Source of the DNA: Gracilimonas sp.
GTDB lineage: Bacteria; Bacteroidota; Rhodothermia; Balneolales; Balneolaceae
Reading direction: 5' to 3'
Length of the DNA stretch: 64,000 nt
NCBI RefSeq assembly: GCF_040218225.1
Contig: NZ_JAVJQO010000006.1
Location: 310,001-374,000 of the forward strand
Shown one piece after another: positions 1 to 8,992 of the stretch. How positions within the stretch are numbered: position 1 is the stretch's first letter; each line of letters begins with the position of its first letter. The position numbers and the translations under genes were made by a program. The notes under the pieces were generated by a model. That model ran no database searches. It was not told the DNA's origin and saw only the letters and a list, made by a program, of their open reading frames with translations.

Positions 1-1
1 T

Positions 2-295
2 ATTTCAGGCGATACTATTTATAAGTCTGAGATTGCCAAGCAAGTTAATGACTTAGGAGATACAAAATTGTTTATCCCTCATTTGGGTAAAGCTCAGTTT
101 AAATATCTATCAGGTAATCTAAGATACACTATGAATGAAACTGATTTAAAGCACTTCATAACGGATTTAAGTCCGGAAAGAATTTTTCCAGTTCACAACG
201 AGGGCTGGACTCACTTTAATAAAGTTCAAAATCCTGTAGATGATGATTTTAAGAATAGGTTAATTAAAAAAAATGAATTTGAAACGGACATATAA
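2..295 (+). CDS. MBL-fold metal-dependent hydrolase, C-terminal part (5' end outside window)
   Basis: An open frame runs in from the left edge and stops at 295. The visible 97 residues contain an ISGDT segment near the edge, then IPHLG, and a final FPVHNEGWTHF block. These match the last beta strands of the UlaG/RomA-like metallo-beta-lactamase fold, where SGDT supplies a metal-ligand Asp and the late His closes the dinuclear site. The N-terminal HxHxDH metal motif must lie outside the window, so the substrate cannot be judged. The next gene starts 6 bases after the stop, so the two may be co-transcribed. Confidence 0.7.
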   Translation: MSGDTIYKSEIAKQVNDLGDTKLFIPHLGKAQFKYLSGNLRYTMNETDLKHFITDLSPERIFPVHNEGWTHFNKVQNPVDDDFKNRLIKKNEFETDI

Positions 296-301
296 AAGAG
301 C

Positions 302-709
302 ATGATTGAATTCATCTGCGCAGTTATAACAACAACGTTTATCATTGGTATTGGAAAAGCTAAAATCTTTCGATTTGAAAAGGACCGTAGTTATTTCCCA
401 ACGATTCTAATAGTTATAGCACTTGTCTATATACTCTTTGCAGTCATGAGTTCTAATGTAGACGTTATAATTGCAGAAGCAGTAGTAGCTACAATGTTTA
501 TTACAGGGGCTTTATATGGCTCTGTAAACTCATTAAGAATGGTAGCCATACTTCTTATAGTACATGGCTTGTATGATTTTATTCATCCACACATCTTTAA
601 CTATAATACAGTCCCTTCTTGGTGGCCCATATTTTGTTTATATGTTGATGTAATACTTGGAGTTTGGATTTTTTTCAGATACAACGACAGAAAAGTAAAT
701 CACCTTTGA
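302..709 (+). CDS. Small four-helix membrane protein, unknown function
   Basis: This 135-aa protein is mostly hydrophobic, with about four predicted membrane spans (roughly residues 2-17, 30-52, 57-88 and 105-125). Short charged loops separate them (KIFRFEKDRS and RYNDRKVNHL). A Trp-Trp-Pro (SWWPIFCLY) precedes the last span. I do not recognise a catalytic motif or named family. The gene lies immediately after the MBL-fold hydrolase, on the same strand, and ends just before a convergent minus-strand nitrilase gene. A membrane location is clear from composition; the function is open. Confidence 0.55.
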   Translation: MIEFICAVITTTFIIGIGKAKIFRFEKDRSYFPTILIVIALVYILFAVMSSNVDVIIAEAVVATMFITGALYGSVNSLRMVAILLIVHGLYDFIHPHIFNYNTVPSWWPIFCLYVDVILGVWIFFRYNDRKVNHL

Positions 710-724
710 GATAGCTTAGTATCC

Positions 725-1447
725 TTACAAAATCCTGTTTGTCACGATTCCAGTCTCTGTATCAAATATGATAATACCTTCTTTATTTCTTGGCATTTGG
801 AAAATTACCTTTCCTTTTTGCCAAGCAGTAGACTGACCAGCACATTGTAAACCGTCGGCCTCTCCAACAGCATTGGACATTAATACAGTAGAACCAAATT
901 TAAATGAAACGTCTTTCAATCGCTTTAGGGCTTTATTAATATTGTGTCCGAATTTAGCAACGCTTGCCATGTATATCATTTCGTTTTGATTTGCAGCTTC
1001 AATGTGTTCATCAATAAAAATCTCATAGCAGATTCCTACCGATATTGGAAATTCTGGTATTATAGGTAATGAATCATCTTTTACGGCAATAAAATAATGC
1101 TCTTCGTCCGGGTGTAAGTATCTTTTAGAATAGACCTTTCTTTCGCCATTTGGATAAAATAGCAGAATGGAGATAGTAATTCCTTCTTTTTGACGTAGAG
1201 GTAAACCTATGCCTATTGTCATATTTTTTTCTCTACTAGCTGCTCCAAGCTTCATCAAACGCTTATCATTTATTTCAAATGCTAAACTTTCTGCTAATTT
1301 TGGTTCATAACCAGTTATTGAAAGTTCTGGAAATAGCAAGAGATCAGAATTTCTAGCAAATTGTTCATTTATAAACCGTAGATGATTTTCCAGATTTAAC
1401 TCAATATCACCTGGAAATGATTTTAATTGTGCTATTCCAACTTTCAT
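725..1447 (-). CDS. Carbon-nitrogen hydrolase (nitrilase superfamily)
   Basis: This 240-aa cytoplasmic hydrolase carries the full Glu-Lys-Cys triad of the nitrilase superfamily: E41 in LLFPELSITGYEP, K108 in YSKRYLHPDEEHYF and C140 in ISVGICYEIF. Such enzymes hydrolyse amides, carbamoyl groups or omega-amides. The length is slightly below the usual 260-290 residues, but the core is intact. The start MKVGIAQLKSFPGD is the standard first beta strand of the family. It is the last gene of a long minus-strand block, following a GNAT acetyltransferase by 35 bases. The substrate cannot be assigned. Confidence 0.85.
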   Translation of the reverse strand: MKVGIAQLKSFPGDIELNLENHLRFINEQFARNSDLLLFPELSITGYEPKLAESLAFEINDKRLMKLGAASREKNMTIGIGLPLRQKEGITISILLFYPNGERKVYSKRYLHPDEEHYFIAVKDDSLPIIPEFPISVGICYEIFIDEHIEAANQNEMIYMASVAKFGHNINKALKRLKDVSFKFGSTVLMSNAVGEADGLQCAGQSTAWQKGKVIFQMPRNKEGIIIFDTETGIVTNRIL

Positions 1448-1482
1448 GGTTTAAAATGAGCCATTATTTGTGATTCAAAAAT

Positions 1483-1947
1483 CTAATTTTCCGAAATATT
1501 CAAAGTAAATCTAACCTTTTGTTTACCAATCGCTCCCTCTCTATTGTAAAACTTAATTGCACCTTCATTGAATGATGGGGTTTGCCATTGAACTTGACTA
1601 TAACCATTTGAAGAAGCAAAATTATGTATTTTTTTCATGACTTTTGCACCAATACCTTGCCCTCTATGCCCTTCTTTAATAAATAAACAGTCAAGGTATA
1701 GGTAATTTTCGGCATCCCAAGTAGAAAATTGGGGTATTAAAGTTACATAGCCAATAAAATAGTTTGCCTTAGTAATGACCCAGCATTCTATTTTCTTATT
1801 CTTCCCAAAAATAGCTTCTTCAAGTTTATTAGCTTTTCCTTCACTGAAATACTCTGCCTTTTCATATTCTGCATGTAATTCACATAGCTTAGTTAGGCGA
1901 TCAAGCTCATCTCTTCTTATTGTTCTAATCTGGTAATGCTTTTTCAT
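1483..1947 (-). CDS. GNAT family N-acetyltransferase
   Basis: This 154-aa single-domain GNAT transfers an acetyl group from acetyl-CoA to an unknown amine. The acetyl-CoA pyrophosphate loop is visible as HRGQGIGAKVMKK (motif A), preceded by the beta-4 strand LYLDCLFIKEG. It is followed by the beta-5/alpha-4 segment with NEGAIKFYNREGA, typical of the family. The overall pattern resembles diamine or spermidine acetyltransferase-like members. Its start lies inside the 3' end of the upstream LysR-type regulator gene (23-base overlap), so the two are probably translationally coupled. Confidence 0.82.
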   Translation of the reverse strand: MKKHYQIRTIRRDELDRLTKLCELHAEYEKAEYFSEGKANKLEEAIFGKNKKIECWVITKANYFIGYVTLIPQFSTWDAENYLYLDCLFIKEGHRGQGIGAKVMKKIHNFASSNGYSQVQWQTPSFNEGAIKFYNREGAIGKQKVRFTLNISEN

Positions 1948-2824
1948 ACTGAATATTCTGTTTCATGAAGTTTAAAAATTGTTCTAAAAACGGAGGACGG
2001 CTTTGTTTTAAATATGCTGCATAGTGTGTTCTGTGTAGTCCTTTCTTGGTAACTCGGAGTGTTGTAATTGAATCATCTAAATATGGCATTAAAGTCCACG
2101 ACGGTAGCACAATTACCCCCATATTTGCTTTCACTAGCTGAATTGAGGCTTCTGTTAATGGTAAGACGGTTAAACTCTCCGGTTCAATATTGTTAGGTTT
2201 AAGTAAGTTTTCATAAACAATTACACTCTCAAGTGGCCTGGAATGAATAATGAGATTCTCAGACTTAAAATCTTCAGCATCTACATACTTCTTTTCTGCC
2301 CATAAATGATCAGTTGATACAACAGCAACCATCTCATCTTCAAATAGAGGCTTATATTCAAGGATATTTTCGTGCTTTTTGGTATTTGTAAAAGCAATTT
2401 CTAGTTCACCATCTAACAAGAGTTCTATGGCATGGTGTGTTCCCTCTACTTTAATATCTATTGATACTCTTGGATACTTTTCGTTGAACTTTTTTAAAAC
2501 CGGTGGTAACCAATAATAACTTGTATAGCATTCTGTACAGACTCTTAATGTACCAGTCACCCCATGATTTAGCTCGTCAATAGTCTTCTTCAGGACATCA
2601 ACTTTATTCGTAATATCTTTGGCAGATTGATAAACTTTTTTTCCAGCTTCCGTTAAAACAAGTTTTCTGTTTATACGATAGAATAAATCTGTTTCTAATT
2701 GAGTTTCAACCTCTTTTAATTGATGGCTCAGTGCAGATTGAGTCAGAAACAGCTTTTCTGATGCTTTCGTTAAACTTCCTTCTTCTACTATTGCCTTTAC
2801 AAGCTTTAGGTATCGGATTTCCAT
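1925..2824 (-). CDS. LysR-family transcriptional regulator (MetR-like)
   Basis: This 299-aa regulator has an N-terminal winged helix (residues 1-60), including SLTKASEKLFLTQSALSHQL, and a periplasmic-binding-like effector domain (about 90-295). The effector-domain segments CTECYTSYYWLPPVL and LPSWTLMPYL resemble MetR, the homocysteine-responsive activator of methionine genes. No methionine biosynthesis gene lies next to it here. It sits between a quinone-oxidoreductase gene (upstream) and a GNAT gene that overlaps its stop, so its local targets may be these genes. The MetR-like call is by resemblance only. Confidence 0.8.
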   Translation of the reverse strand: MEIRYLKLVKAIVEEGSLTKASEKLFLTQSALSHQLKEVETQLETDLFYRINRKLVLTEAGKKVYQSAKDITNKVDVLKKTIDELNHGVTGTLRVCTECYTSYYWLPPVLKKFNEKYPRVSIDIKVEGTHHAIELLLDGELEIAFTNTKKHENILEYKPLFEDEMVAVVSTDHLWAEKKYVDAEDFKSENLIIHSRPLESVIVYENLLKPNNIEPESLTVLPLTEASIQLVKANMGVIVLPSWTLMPYLDDSITTLRVTKKGLHRTHYAAYLKQSRPPFLEQFLNFMKQNIQYEKALPD

Positions 2825-2834
2825 AGTGTAATGC

Positions 2835-3845
2835 TTAGAGTTTAATTACAACTTTGCCAATATGACTACCACTTTCTAGATACCTAAATGCACTTTTAAC
2901 TTCTGAGAAACCAAATATTTTATCGACTTTCGGTTTAATTTCATTTACCTCTATTGCCTGTACCATACTCTCAGAAGAGGCTTTACTACCTGTAGAAATG
3001 CCCATTAGTTTTGCCATTCTAAGGTCTAAGTGTTCGACCACATCAATAGTAATCTTTGACCCTGTTATAAAACCTACAGTACCAACTATCCCATTCATTT
3101 TAATGGCTTCTAAAGATTTTCGAATGGTTGCATCTCCTGCAATATCTAATGTTATATCTACACCAATTCCATCTGTTAACTCCTTTACACTTTTGGACCA
3201 ATCAGGGTTTTCTTTGTAATTAATAACCTCATCAGCGCCAAGATTACTGAGAAAGTCCATCTTTTCTTTAGTGGATGTTGTAGCTATAACTTTAGCGCCG
3301 GCTGCTTTTGCAAATTGAAGGGCAAAAATTGATACCCCCCCAGTCCCTTGAGTTAATACAGTTTGACCAGCTTGAAGATTGCCTGTTTCAAATAATCCCG
3401 ACCAGGCTGTTACTCCGGCTATAGGAAGCGTTGAGGCTTCTTCAAAACTTAAATTCTCTGGGGCTTTGACTAATCCATGTTGAGGTACATTCACGAACTC
3501 TGATAATATGCCTTGAGTTTGAAGTCCTACACGAATTTTGGATGTTTGTGGAGTAATAGGCCCATTAATCCAATCTCTTACATAATGAATATAGACCTTA
3601 TCTCCTATGTTCCACTCCTTCACACCTTCCCCAACCTTTGTTACTACTCCTGCTCCATCAGAAAGTGGCACATATGGATTTGGCAGTTCTGGTCCAAATG
3701 AACCATTTACAAGTATCAGATCTAGGTAGTTTAGCGAGGCCGCTTTAATGTTTACCTGAACTTCATTTCTAGCTGGATCTGAAACTTCAGTTTCCACTAA
3801 TTTAAGATCTTCTATATCTCTTATATTTTGCTGCACTTGAATCAT
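2835..3845 (-). CDS. Zinc-independent MDR-family NAD(P)H oxidoreductase (quinone-oxidoreductase type)
   Basis: This 336-aa medium-chain dehydrogenase/reductase has an N-terminal GroES-like catalytic domain (1-125) and a Rossmann cofactor domain with GTGGVSIFALQFAKAAG near residue 167. The end of beta-2 has TTSTKEK, which favours NADPH. The Cys/His ligands of the catalytic zinc and the four-Cys structural zinc lobe are absent. That places it with quinone oxidoreductases and enoyl reductases rather than alcohol dehydrogenases. It lies in a minus-strand run 10 bases upstream of the LysR gene. A role in quinone or enone reduction is inferred. Confidence 0.83.
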   Translation of the reverse strand: MIQVQQNIRDIEDLKLVETEVSDPARNEVQVNIKAASLNYLDLILVNGSFGPELPNPYVPLSDGAGVVTKVGEGVKEWNIGDKVYIHYVRDWINGPITPQTSKIRVGLQTQGILSEFVNVPQHGLVKAPENLSFEEASTLPIAGVTAWSGLFETGNLQAGQTVLTQGTGGVSIFALQFAKAAGAKVIATTSTKEKMDFLSNLGADEVINYKENPDWSKSVKELTDGIGVDITLDIAGDATIRKSLEAIKMNGIVGTVGFITGSKITIDVVEHLDLRMAKLMGISTGSKASSESMVQAIEVNEIKPKVDKIFGFSEVKSAFRYLESGSHIGKVVIKL

Positions 3846-3862
3846 GTCATCAACCTTTCATT

Positions 3863-4528
3863 TCAATTTTTTGTTGTGATTTTTTCCACCTCAGATAGAA
3901 CTTTCGGGAATTCTCTATACCCATCTGATTTCAAGAAATGCCCCCCGGTTTCAAGCTCAATCATTTTTGCATTTAATCTATGGGCTAAGTTTTCGATATG
4001 ATCATATGGTACTATTGGATCATTCTTAGCTCCAATTACTACCACTGACTCCGTGATTTTTTGCAGACTATCAGTTTTTATTTCAGGGGTTAAAAAAGTA
4101 TTCAGTTCAGGAAGCTTAGGAAGTGGTTCTAGAAAACCAGAAACTAAAATCAGCCCGCCCAATTCAATATCATTATTCTCTACTCTCCCCTTTTGTAGAT
4201 GTTGTAACACTGTTACACAACCAAGGCTATGGGCTATTATGTAGACATTTTTATCATAATTTTTGATCTCTTCGTCAAGAGTTTTCAACCATTCAGCAGG
4301 ATCTGGATTAGAAGAGTTTGGGAATTCCACTATGCTTGCTTCAAAATTTCTCATACGAAGCTCTTCCTTTAACCATTGGAACCAATGATCATTTGAACTT
4401 GCCCCATAACCATGTAGAATAAGTACCTTTGAATTTATTTGACTATTCCCTTCCATATTTTGACCTAGTACATTTAATGATAGACCTGAAATTATTATGA
4501 GCAGTATAGCTAGTACTTTAAAATGCAT
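3863..4528 (-). CDS. Secreted RBBP9/YdeN-type alpha/beta hydrolase
   Basis: This 221-aa hydrolase has a Sec signal (hydrophobic VLAILLIIISGLSLNVLG). It has the RBBP9/YdeN serine hydrolase pattern: LHGYGASSNDHW near the start, a nucleophile elbow AHSLGC (Ser about 101), an acid in GAKNDPIVPYD and a His in ETGGHFL. I start it at the internal ATG at 4528, because an AAGG ribosome-binding site lies 6 bases upstream and the upstream GNAT stop is at 4530. A longer reading from 4552 would overlap that gene. Intracellular RBBP9 relatives usually lack a signal peptide, so export is a point of interest. Confidence 0.78.
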   Translation of the reverse strand: MHFKVLAILLIIISGLSLNVLGQNMEGNSQINSKVLILHGYGASSNDHWFQWLKEELRMRNFEASIVEFPNSSNPDPAEWLKTLDEEIKNYDKNVYIIAHSLGCVTVLQHLQKGRVENNDIELGGLILVSGFLEPLPKLPELNTFLTPEIKTDSLQKITESVVVIGAKNDPIVPYDHIENLAHRLNAKMIELETGGHFLKSDGYREFPKVLSEVEKITTKN

Positions 4529-4529
4529 T

Positions 4530-5039
4530 TTAGACCTTACTAAATAGTTCATCGTACTTAATAGTCCCCTTTAGAATGCTTTTAAAATCTCTGTTTAGGA
4601 ACTTTATCATGAATACATCGTCTGGAACATCAAATTCAGACTTAACTCCATATTTGGCAGATGACTCAAAGCCAAATTTGGAATAATACTCTTTATGCCC
4701 TAGTACAACCACTGCATCAATCTCTTGCTTCTTTAGAAATTTCAAACTTCTTCTAACTAACTTTGATCCTACCCCACTTTTTTGGTATTTCGGTAAAACG
4801 GCCATCGGACCTAAACCAAAGATTGAAATATTATTTTCCGGACCGTCAAGATAAACTGGAGTAAATAAAATGTGACCAATAACTTCTCCATCTTTAATAG
4901 CTACAAATGAGTAAAAGTTTGTGAGCTTTTCTCTAAGCTTATCAATCAAATTGGCTTCAGCATTACTTGGAAATGCCTTAATAGTTAAACTTGAGATAGT
5001 ATCAATATGCTCGGGTCTTTCTTGTAACACTTTTATCAT
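4530..5039 (-). CDS. GNAT family N-acetyltransferase, YhbS-like
   Basis: This 169-aa protein matches the YhbS/COG3153 branch of GNAT acetyltransferases. Strands GEVIGHILFTPVYL and IFGLGPMAVLPKYQKSGVGSKLVRRSL contain the acetyl-CoA loop (QKSGVG). The characteristic VVLGHKEYYSKFGFESSAKYG segment follows. Substrates of this branch are poorly known. It ends one base before the preferred start of the hydrolase gene, consistent with coupling, and is separated by 44 bases from the upstream alpha/beta hydrolase of the efflux operon. Confidence 0.85.
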   Translation of the reverse strand: MIKVLQERPEHIDTISSLTIKAFPSNAEANLIDKLREKLTNFYSFVAIKDGEVIGHILFTPVYLDGPENNISIFGLGPMAVLPKYQKSGVGSKLVRRSLKFLKKQEIDAVVVLGHKEYYSKFGFESSAKYGVKSEFDVPDDVFMIKFLNRDFKSILKGTIKYDELFSKV

Positions 5040-5083
5040 ATACCAAAGCTCTTATTCGTTCATTTTATAAGTAGACGAATTAT

Positions 5084-5947
5084 TTAGTTCAAAGACGAAG
5101 TTTGTGAAGACTCTACCGGAATTTCACACATTAAAAAATTCATGCATGTTTGTATAACATCTTCGTCCCATAGTATTCTGTAGTGACCTTTATTTTTTAC
5201 ACTAAACAGCTCTACATTCTTTGAATTGCCTGCAATTTTTTTTGCTCCTTTATAACTCAAAACTCTATCATCGATATCATGTACGAGCAAAATTCGTTCA
5301 ATCGAGGTTTTTTTTATCAGATTGCTAATTTCAAGTTCAGAAATGTTTTTCTGGAATTTTTTAGAGATATATTTCATAAAATCGTCTTCCATCTTTTGAT
5401 CAAAATTCAATAAAGTTGTAAAGCCTTTTAGGACGTCTTCAAATCTATTAGGAGAAGTTACCAGAATCAGGTTCTTAACTTTTAGATGGTCGTTCTGATG
5501 AAGTGCATATATCAAAGCAGCACTACCAAAGGAATGAGTAATTATTGTATCAGGTTGATCGAGCTCAATGATTTCTTTTATTACATTTGAAAATTCAATT
5601 ATGTTAGTCAGCCATCCCTCACTTTTCCCATGTGCAGGCCCATCAAAAGACAGTATTTGGTATCCCCTTTTTAGTAATGGTTCTACAAATCCACCTAGTC
5701 CCCCGGCATTTGACTCCCAACCATGTATTAATAATGCATTCTTATCCCCATTACCCCACCAGTAAACCTTAATCAATTTATCATCAAGGCTTACTGATGT
5801 GGTATTAGCAGATTCTAGTACTCTTTTTTCTCTGTTTCTAACTGTTTTATTGATTGGATAATTAAAAAGTAAAAATGACGAGTATGTCCCGAACTTTGGT
5901 GATAAGGCATATATCATTTTTATTATTCTGCTAATTATTTTAATCAT
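5084..5947 (-). CDS. Alpha/beta hydrolase at the end of the RND efflux operon
   Basis: This 287-aa alpha/beta hydrolase shows LIHGWESNAGGLGG (oxyanion region), the SFDGPAHGKSEG strand, a nucleophile elbow ITHSFGSAA (Ser with Thr replacing the first Gly), an acid in LLVHDIDDRVLSYKGA and a catalytic His in NKGHYRILWD. The start is the ATG at 5947, which overlaps the RND transporter stop as TAATG and has AGAGG upstream. A longer reading to 6061 would run inside the transporter gene. Tight coupling to the efflux genes suggests action on the exported compound or membrane lipids, but the substrate is unknown. Confidence 0.82.
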   Translation of the reverse strand: MIKIISRIIKMIYALSPKFGTYSSFLLFNYPINKTVRNREKRVLESANTTSVSLDDKLIKVYWWGNGDKNALLIHGWESNAGGLGGFVEPLLKRGYQILSFDGPAHGKSEGWLTNIIEFSNVIKEIIELDQPDTIITHSFGSAALIYALHQNDHLKVKNLILVTSPNRFEDVLKGFTTLLNFDQKMEDDFMKYISKKFQKNISELEISNLIKKTSIERILLVHDIDDRVLSYKGAKKIAGNSKNVELFSVKNKGHYRILWDEDVIQTCMNFLMCEIPVESSQTSSLN

Positions 5948-8900
5948 TATATGACCTCTTCTTTTCTCGTAAACCAGGTGTAAAGTATGGGTACTATTAC
6001 GAGGGTTAATAATGTTGATGAGACCATTCCACCAATAATTGTCCACCCTAATGGTGACCAAAGGCTAGTATTTGATAAAGTGAGGGGAATTAAACCGACG
6101 ATAGTAGTGGCTGTTGTAAGCACAATAGGTGTAAACCTAGTCTTACACGCTTTAATAAGACCAACATCGAAATCACCGATCTCTTGGATGAGAGTATTAG
6201 CATAGTCAACAAGGATGATTGAATTATTTACGACAATACCTACAAGACTTATGAACCCAACAAATGCGAAAAATGAAAAGGACCAATTTGTAATAAATAA
6301 TGCTATGAAAGAACCAGTCACTGCCAACGGTATTGCAGAGAAGATTATAAGGGGTTGAAGAAATGATTTGAATTGTAGTACCAATACAGCGAAAATCCCA
6401 ATCAGAGCTATGATTAACAATGATCCTAAATCACCAAAGGACTCTTGCTGTGACTCATACTCTCCGGCAACATAGTAATCATATCCCCTTGGCCAATTTA
6501 GCCTATCCAACTCTTCAATTATGGATTCCGTGACTTCAGTCGTTTTATCTGGATTTATAACATTGGCTGTAACAGCTGTCGTTCTTGTTAAGTCGTAATG
6601 TAAAAGTTGAGGTATGGACTGCTCAAATTTAAGCCGAATGAGTTGTTTAATAGGAATGGCTTCATTGAGCTTTGAAGTAACAGTAATATTATCGAAATCA
6701 TCAATTGATGGTGATTGCCCTACAGGTAGACGAACCACAATTGGGTATTCTTCTCCGTCATTAAGTGTAGTTTGATCTATCGTAAGCCCAGATATTCCTG
6801 CTTTTACTGCTCTATCAATTGCTCCGATTGACACATTATATAGAGCGGCTTTCTCTTTATTTATCTCAACTTTTAAATCAGTTTTTGATATTGCAAGAGG
6901 ATTATCTACATCTTTTGTTCCCTCTTGATCCCTTATTACCTTTTCAACATTCTGAGATAATGACTTAAGAGTGTTAAGCTTCTGGCCTCTTATTCGAATT
7001 TCTATAGGGGCATTAAAAGGTGCACCATTTTTTAATTCACGAAAGGATATTTGGCCCCCTACATATTCCGAAAAATCTTCTCTTAATTGTTCTAAAGTTG
7101 AATAAAACTTTTTCGGATCCCATGTTTTAAAGTTAACTAAAACCTGACCATGGTTAGGCTTATACTTTTCAGGAATTCTATTGTAGTATACTTGAGGGTT
7201 TCCATGGCCTGAGTTTGAAATATATTTCTCAACGTAATCTGTAGAATCTAATACTGACTCTATAAATCTTACTGCATGATCGGTTCTGTAAATATTAGAT
7301 CCTTCAGGTGTATCAACATTTATAAGAAGCATAGGTTTATCTGCAGTCGGAAAAAAACTAACACCAATAGAGGGAAATAATGCTAAAGACCCACCAAATA
7401 ATATCAAAGCACCAATTACCACATAAATGCTTTTACTCAGCGCAAACTTTAGAATAGGTTCGTAAACTCTATTTATAATTACCATCAGATATTTATCAAC
7501 TGTTGATGAGTTTTTATCATTGATCTTCTGAATAAAAATATTCGCTACTATTGGTGTTAAGCAAAGTGCCAAGATCAGAGATACAATTAGCGTAATTATC
7601 ACAGTTATCGGCAATGACCGTAGAAATTCTCCCGGTCCGCTTTGAAGGAAAGCAAGGGGGGCAAATGCCAATACTGTTGTCACAGTAGAGCTAATTATAG
7701 CGTAACTAACTTCTGATGTACCCTTTATTGCAGACTCAAGTATTGAATAGCCTTCCTTCTTAAATCTTACGATGTTTTCGATGACTACGATCCCATTATC
7801 AACAAGTAGACCAAGTGCAATAACTAGTGATGCAATAGAGATTTGTTGAAGCCCATAACCAATTTGATTAAGCACACCAATCGTTATAATCATCGCTATT
7901 GGAATGATGATCATGACGACTGCTGAGGACCTCATTCCTAGGAATAAAAAAATCATAAGGCCTACAAGTAAGACCCCTTGTAAGAGATTAAAAAAGAAAC
8001 CATTGATTCTATCCTTAACCGCCGGAGCCTGTTCAAAGACAACATCTAACTGAATGTCAGACCTTATATTCTCTTTAATTGAAGTAAGTTTTTGAGATAC
8101 TTTTTCAGAAATATCAATCAAATTTTCATCAGCACCTCTTTTAACCGCTAAGTAAATAGCCCGATTACCATTGACTCTTGCAAGCCACCTTTCATCTTGG
8201 TGATCAATATTTATTTTAGCTACATCGCTTAAACGAATAATTGATCTACCAATACCAATTGGCATGTTTTTTATGTCCTGTAGTGACTCAAAGCTGCCAC
8301 TTGTTTTAATCGTGAAATACTTATCCTGAACATTTATTGAACCACCGGGTATATTTTGATTTTCATCCCTGATTCCACTTATAAGCTGATCGAGTGATAC
8401 ACCATAATCATTAAGCCTTTCGAAATTTACCTCTACCCTTATTTCTTCTCTGGGTATAGCTACAATTTCTGTAGACTGAACACCTTTTATCTCTTCTAAC
8501 TGGTCCTGGATATTATCCGCTACATCCTTTAAATCAATGAAGGTCGCCGAGTTCGAAACTAATGCCAACTGCATAATTACAGTTCTATCTTCAGGTTTAT
8601 ACTGCTCAACAGACAACCTTTGTATCCCACTTGGTAATTCTTGACGAATAGCATTTATTTCACTGCTTATGTCATCATATTGTTCGTCATAGTCTATTCC
8701 AAATTCACCTTCCACCTGAATGATGGCCAACCCATCAGTTATCTCAGTATAGATTTCTGCAACGTTTTCTATTTTATCTACACCTTCTTCAATAGGATCT
8801 ACCACTAATTCTTCCATGTCTTCTGGCCCTGTTCCAGGGAGTACGACTGTAATGGTGTAGTTTGGTAAAGAGAGTTCAGGGTCTTCAGAACGAGGCATAG

Positions 8901-8991
8901 TAAAAAAAGAATAAACCCCGACTAACATGGCTAATAGAACGAGAACAAAAACAAAGCGGTAATTTTCAATAGCAATTCTTGGTAGTTTCAT
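5947..8991 (-). CDS. RND efflux pump, inner-membrane permease (AcrB/MexB-like superfamily)
   Basis: This 1014-aa protein has the RND layout: one N-terminal membrane helix (10-28), a large periplasmic porter domain with PNYTITVVLPGTGPEDME, and six membrane helices around 330-485 including the proton-relay helix ALGLLVDNGIVVIENI. A second periplasmic half and a C-terminal helix block (about 855-1005) with VGIVVNNSIILVDYAN follow. It uses the proton motive force to export drugs or other hydrophobic compounds. The length is normal for the HAE1 branch. It follows the adaptor gene by one base and is coupled to the hydrolase downstream. Confidence 0.93.
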   Translation of the reverse strand: MKLPRIAIENYRFVFVLVLLAMLVGVYSFFTMPRSEDPELSLPNYTITVVLPGTGPEDMEELVVDPIEEGVDKIENVAEIYTEITDGLAIIQVEGEFGIDYDEQYDDISSEINAIRQELPSGIQRLSVEQYKPEDRTVIMQLALVSNSATFIDLKDVADNIQDQLEEIKGVQSTEIVAIPREEIRVEVNFERLNDYGVSLDQLISGIRDENQNIPGGSINVQDKYFTIKTSGSFESLQDIKNMPIGIGRSIIRLSDVAKINIDHQDERWLARVNGNRAIYLAVKRGADENLIDISEKVSQKLTSIKENIRSDIQLDVVFEQAPAVKDRINGFFFNLLQGVLLVGLMIFLFLGMRSSAVVMIIIPIAMIITIGVLNQIGYGLQQISIASLVIALGLLVDNGIVVIENIVRFKKEGYSILESAIKGTSEVSYAIISSTVTTVLAFAPLAFLQSGPGEFLRSLPITVIITLIVSLILALCLTPIVANIFIQKINDKNSSTVDKYLMVIINRVYEPILKFALSKSIYVVIGALILFGGSLALFPSIGVSFFPTADKPMLLINVDTPEGSNIYRTDHAVRFIESVLDSTDYVEKYISNSGHGNPQVYYNRIPEKYKPNHGQVLVNFKTWDPKKFYSTLEQLREDFSEYVGGQISFRELKNGAPFNAPIEIRIRGQKLNTLKSLSQNVEKVIRDQEGTKDVDNPLAISKTDLKVEINKEKAALYNVSIGAIDRAVKAGISGLTIDQTTLNDGEEYPIVVRLPVGQSPSIDDFDNITVTSKLNEAIPIKQLIRLKFEQSIPQLLHYDLTRTTAVTANVINPDKTTEVTESIIEELDRLNWPRGYDYYVAGEYESQQESFGDLGSLLIIALIGIFAVLVLQFKSFLQPLIIFSAIPLAVTGSFIALFITNWSFSFFAFVGFISLVGIVVNNSIILVDYANTLIQEIGDFDVGLIKACKTRFTPIVLTTATTIVGLIPLTLSNTSLWSPLGWTIIGGMVSSTLLTLVIVPILYTWFTRKEEVI

Positions 8992-8992
8992 A

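Noticed and set aside
5948-6061. Longer N-terminus for the alpha/beta hydrolase at 5084-5947
   Set aside because: The extra codons run inside the RND permease gene; the ATG at 5947 has a good ribosome-binding site and a TAATG overlap.
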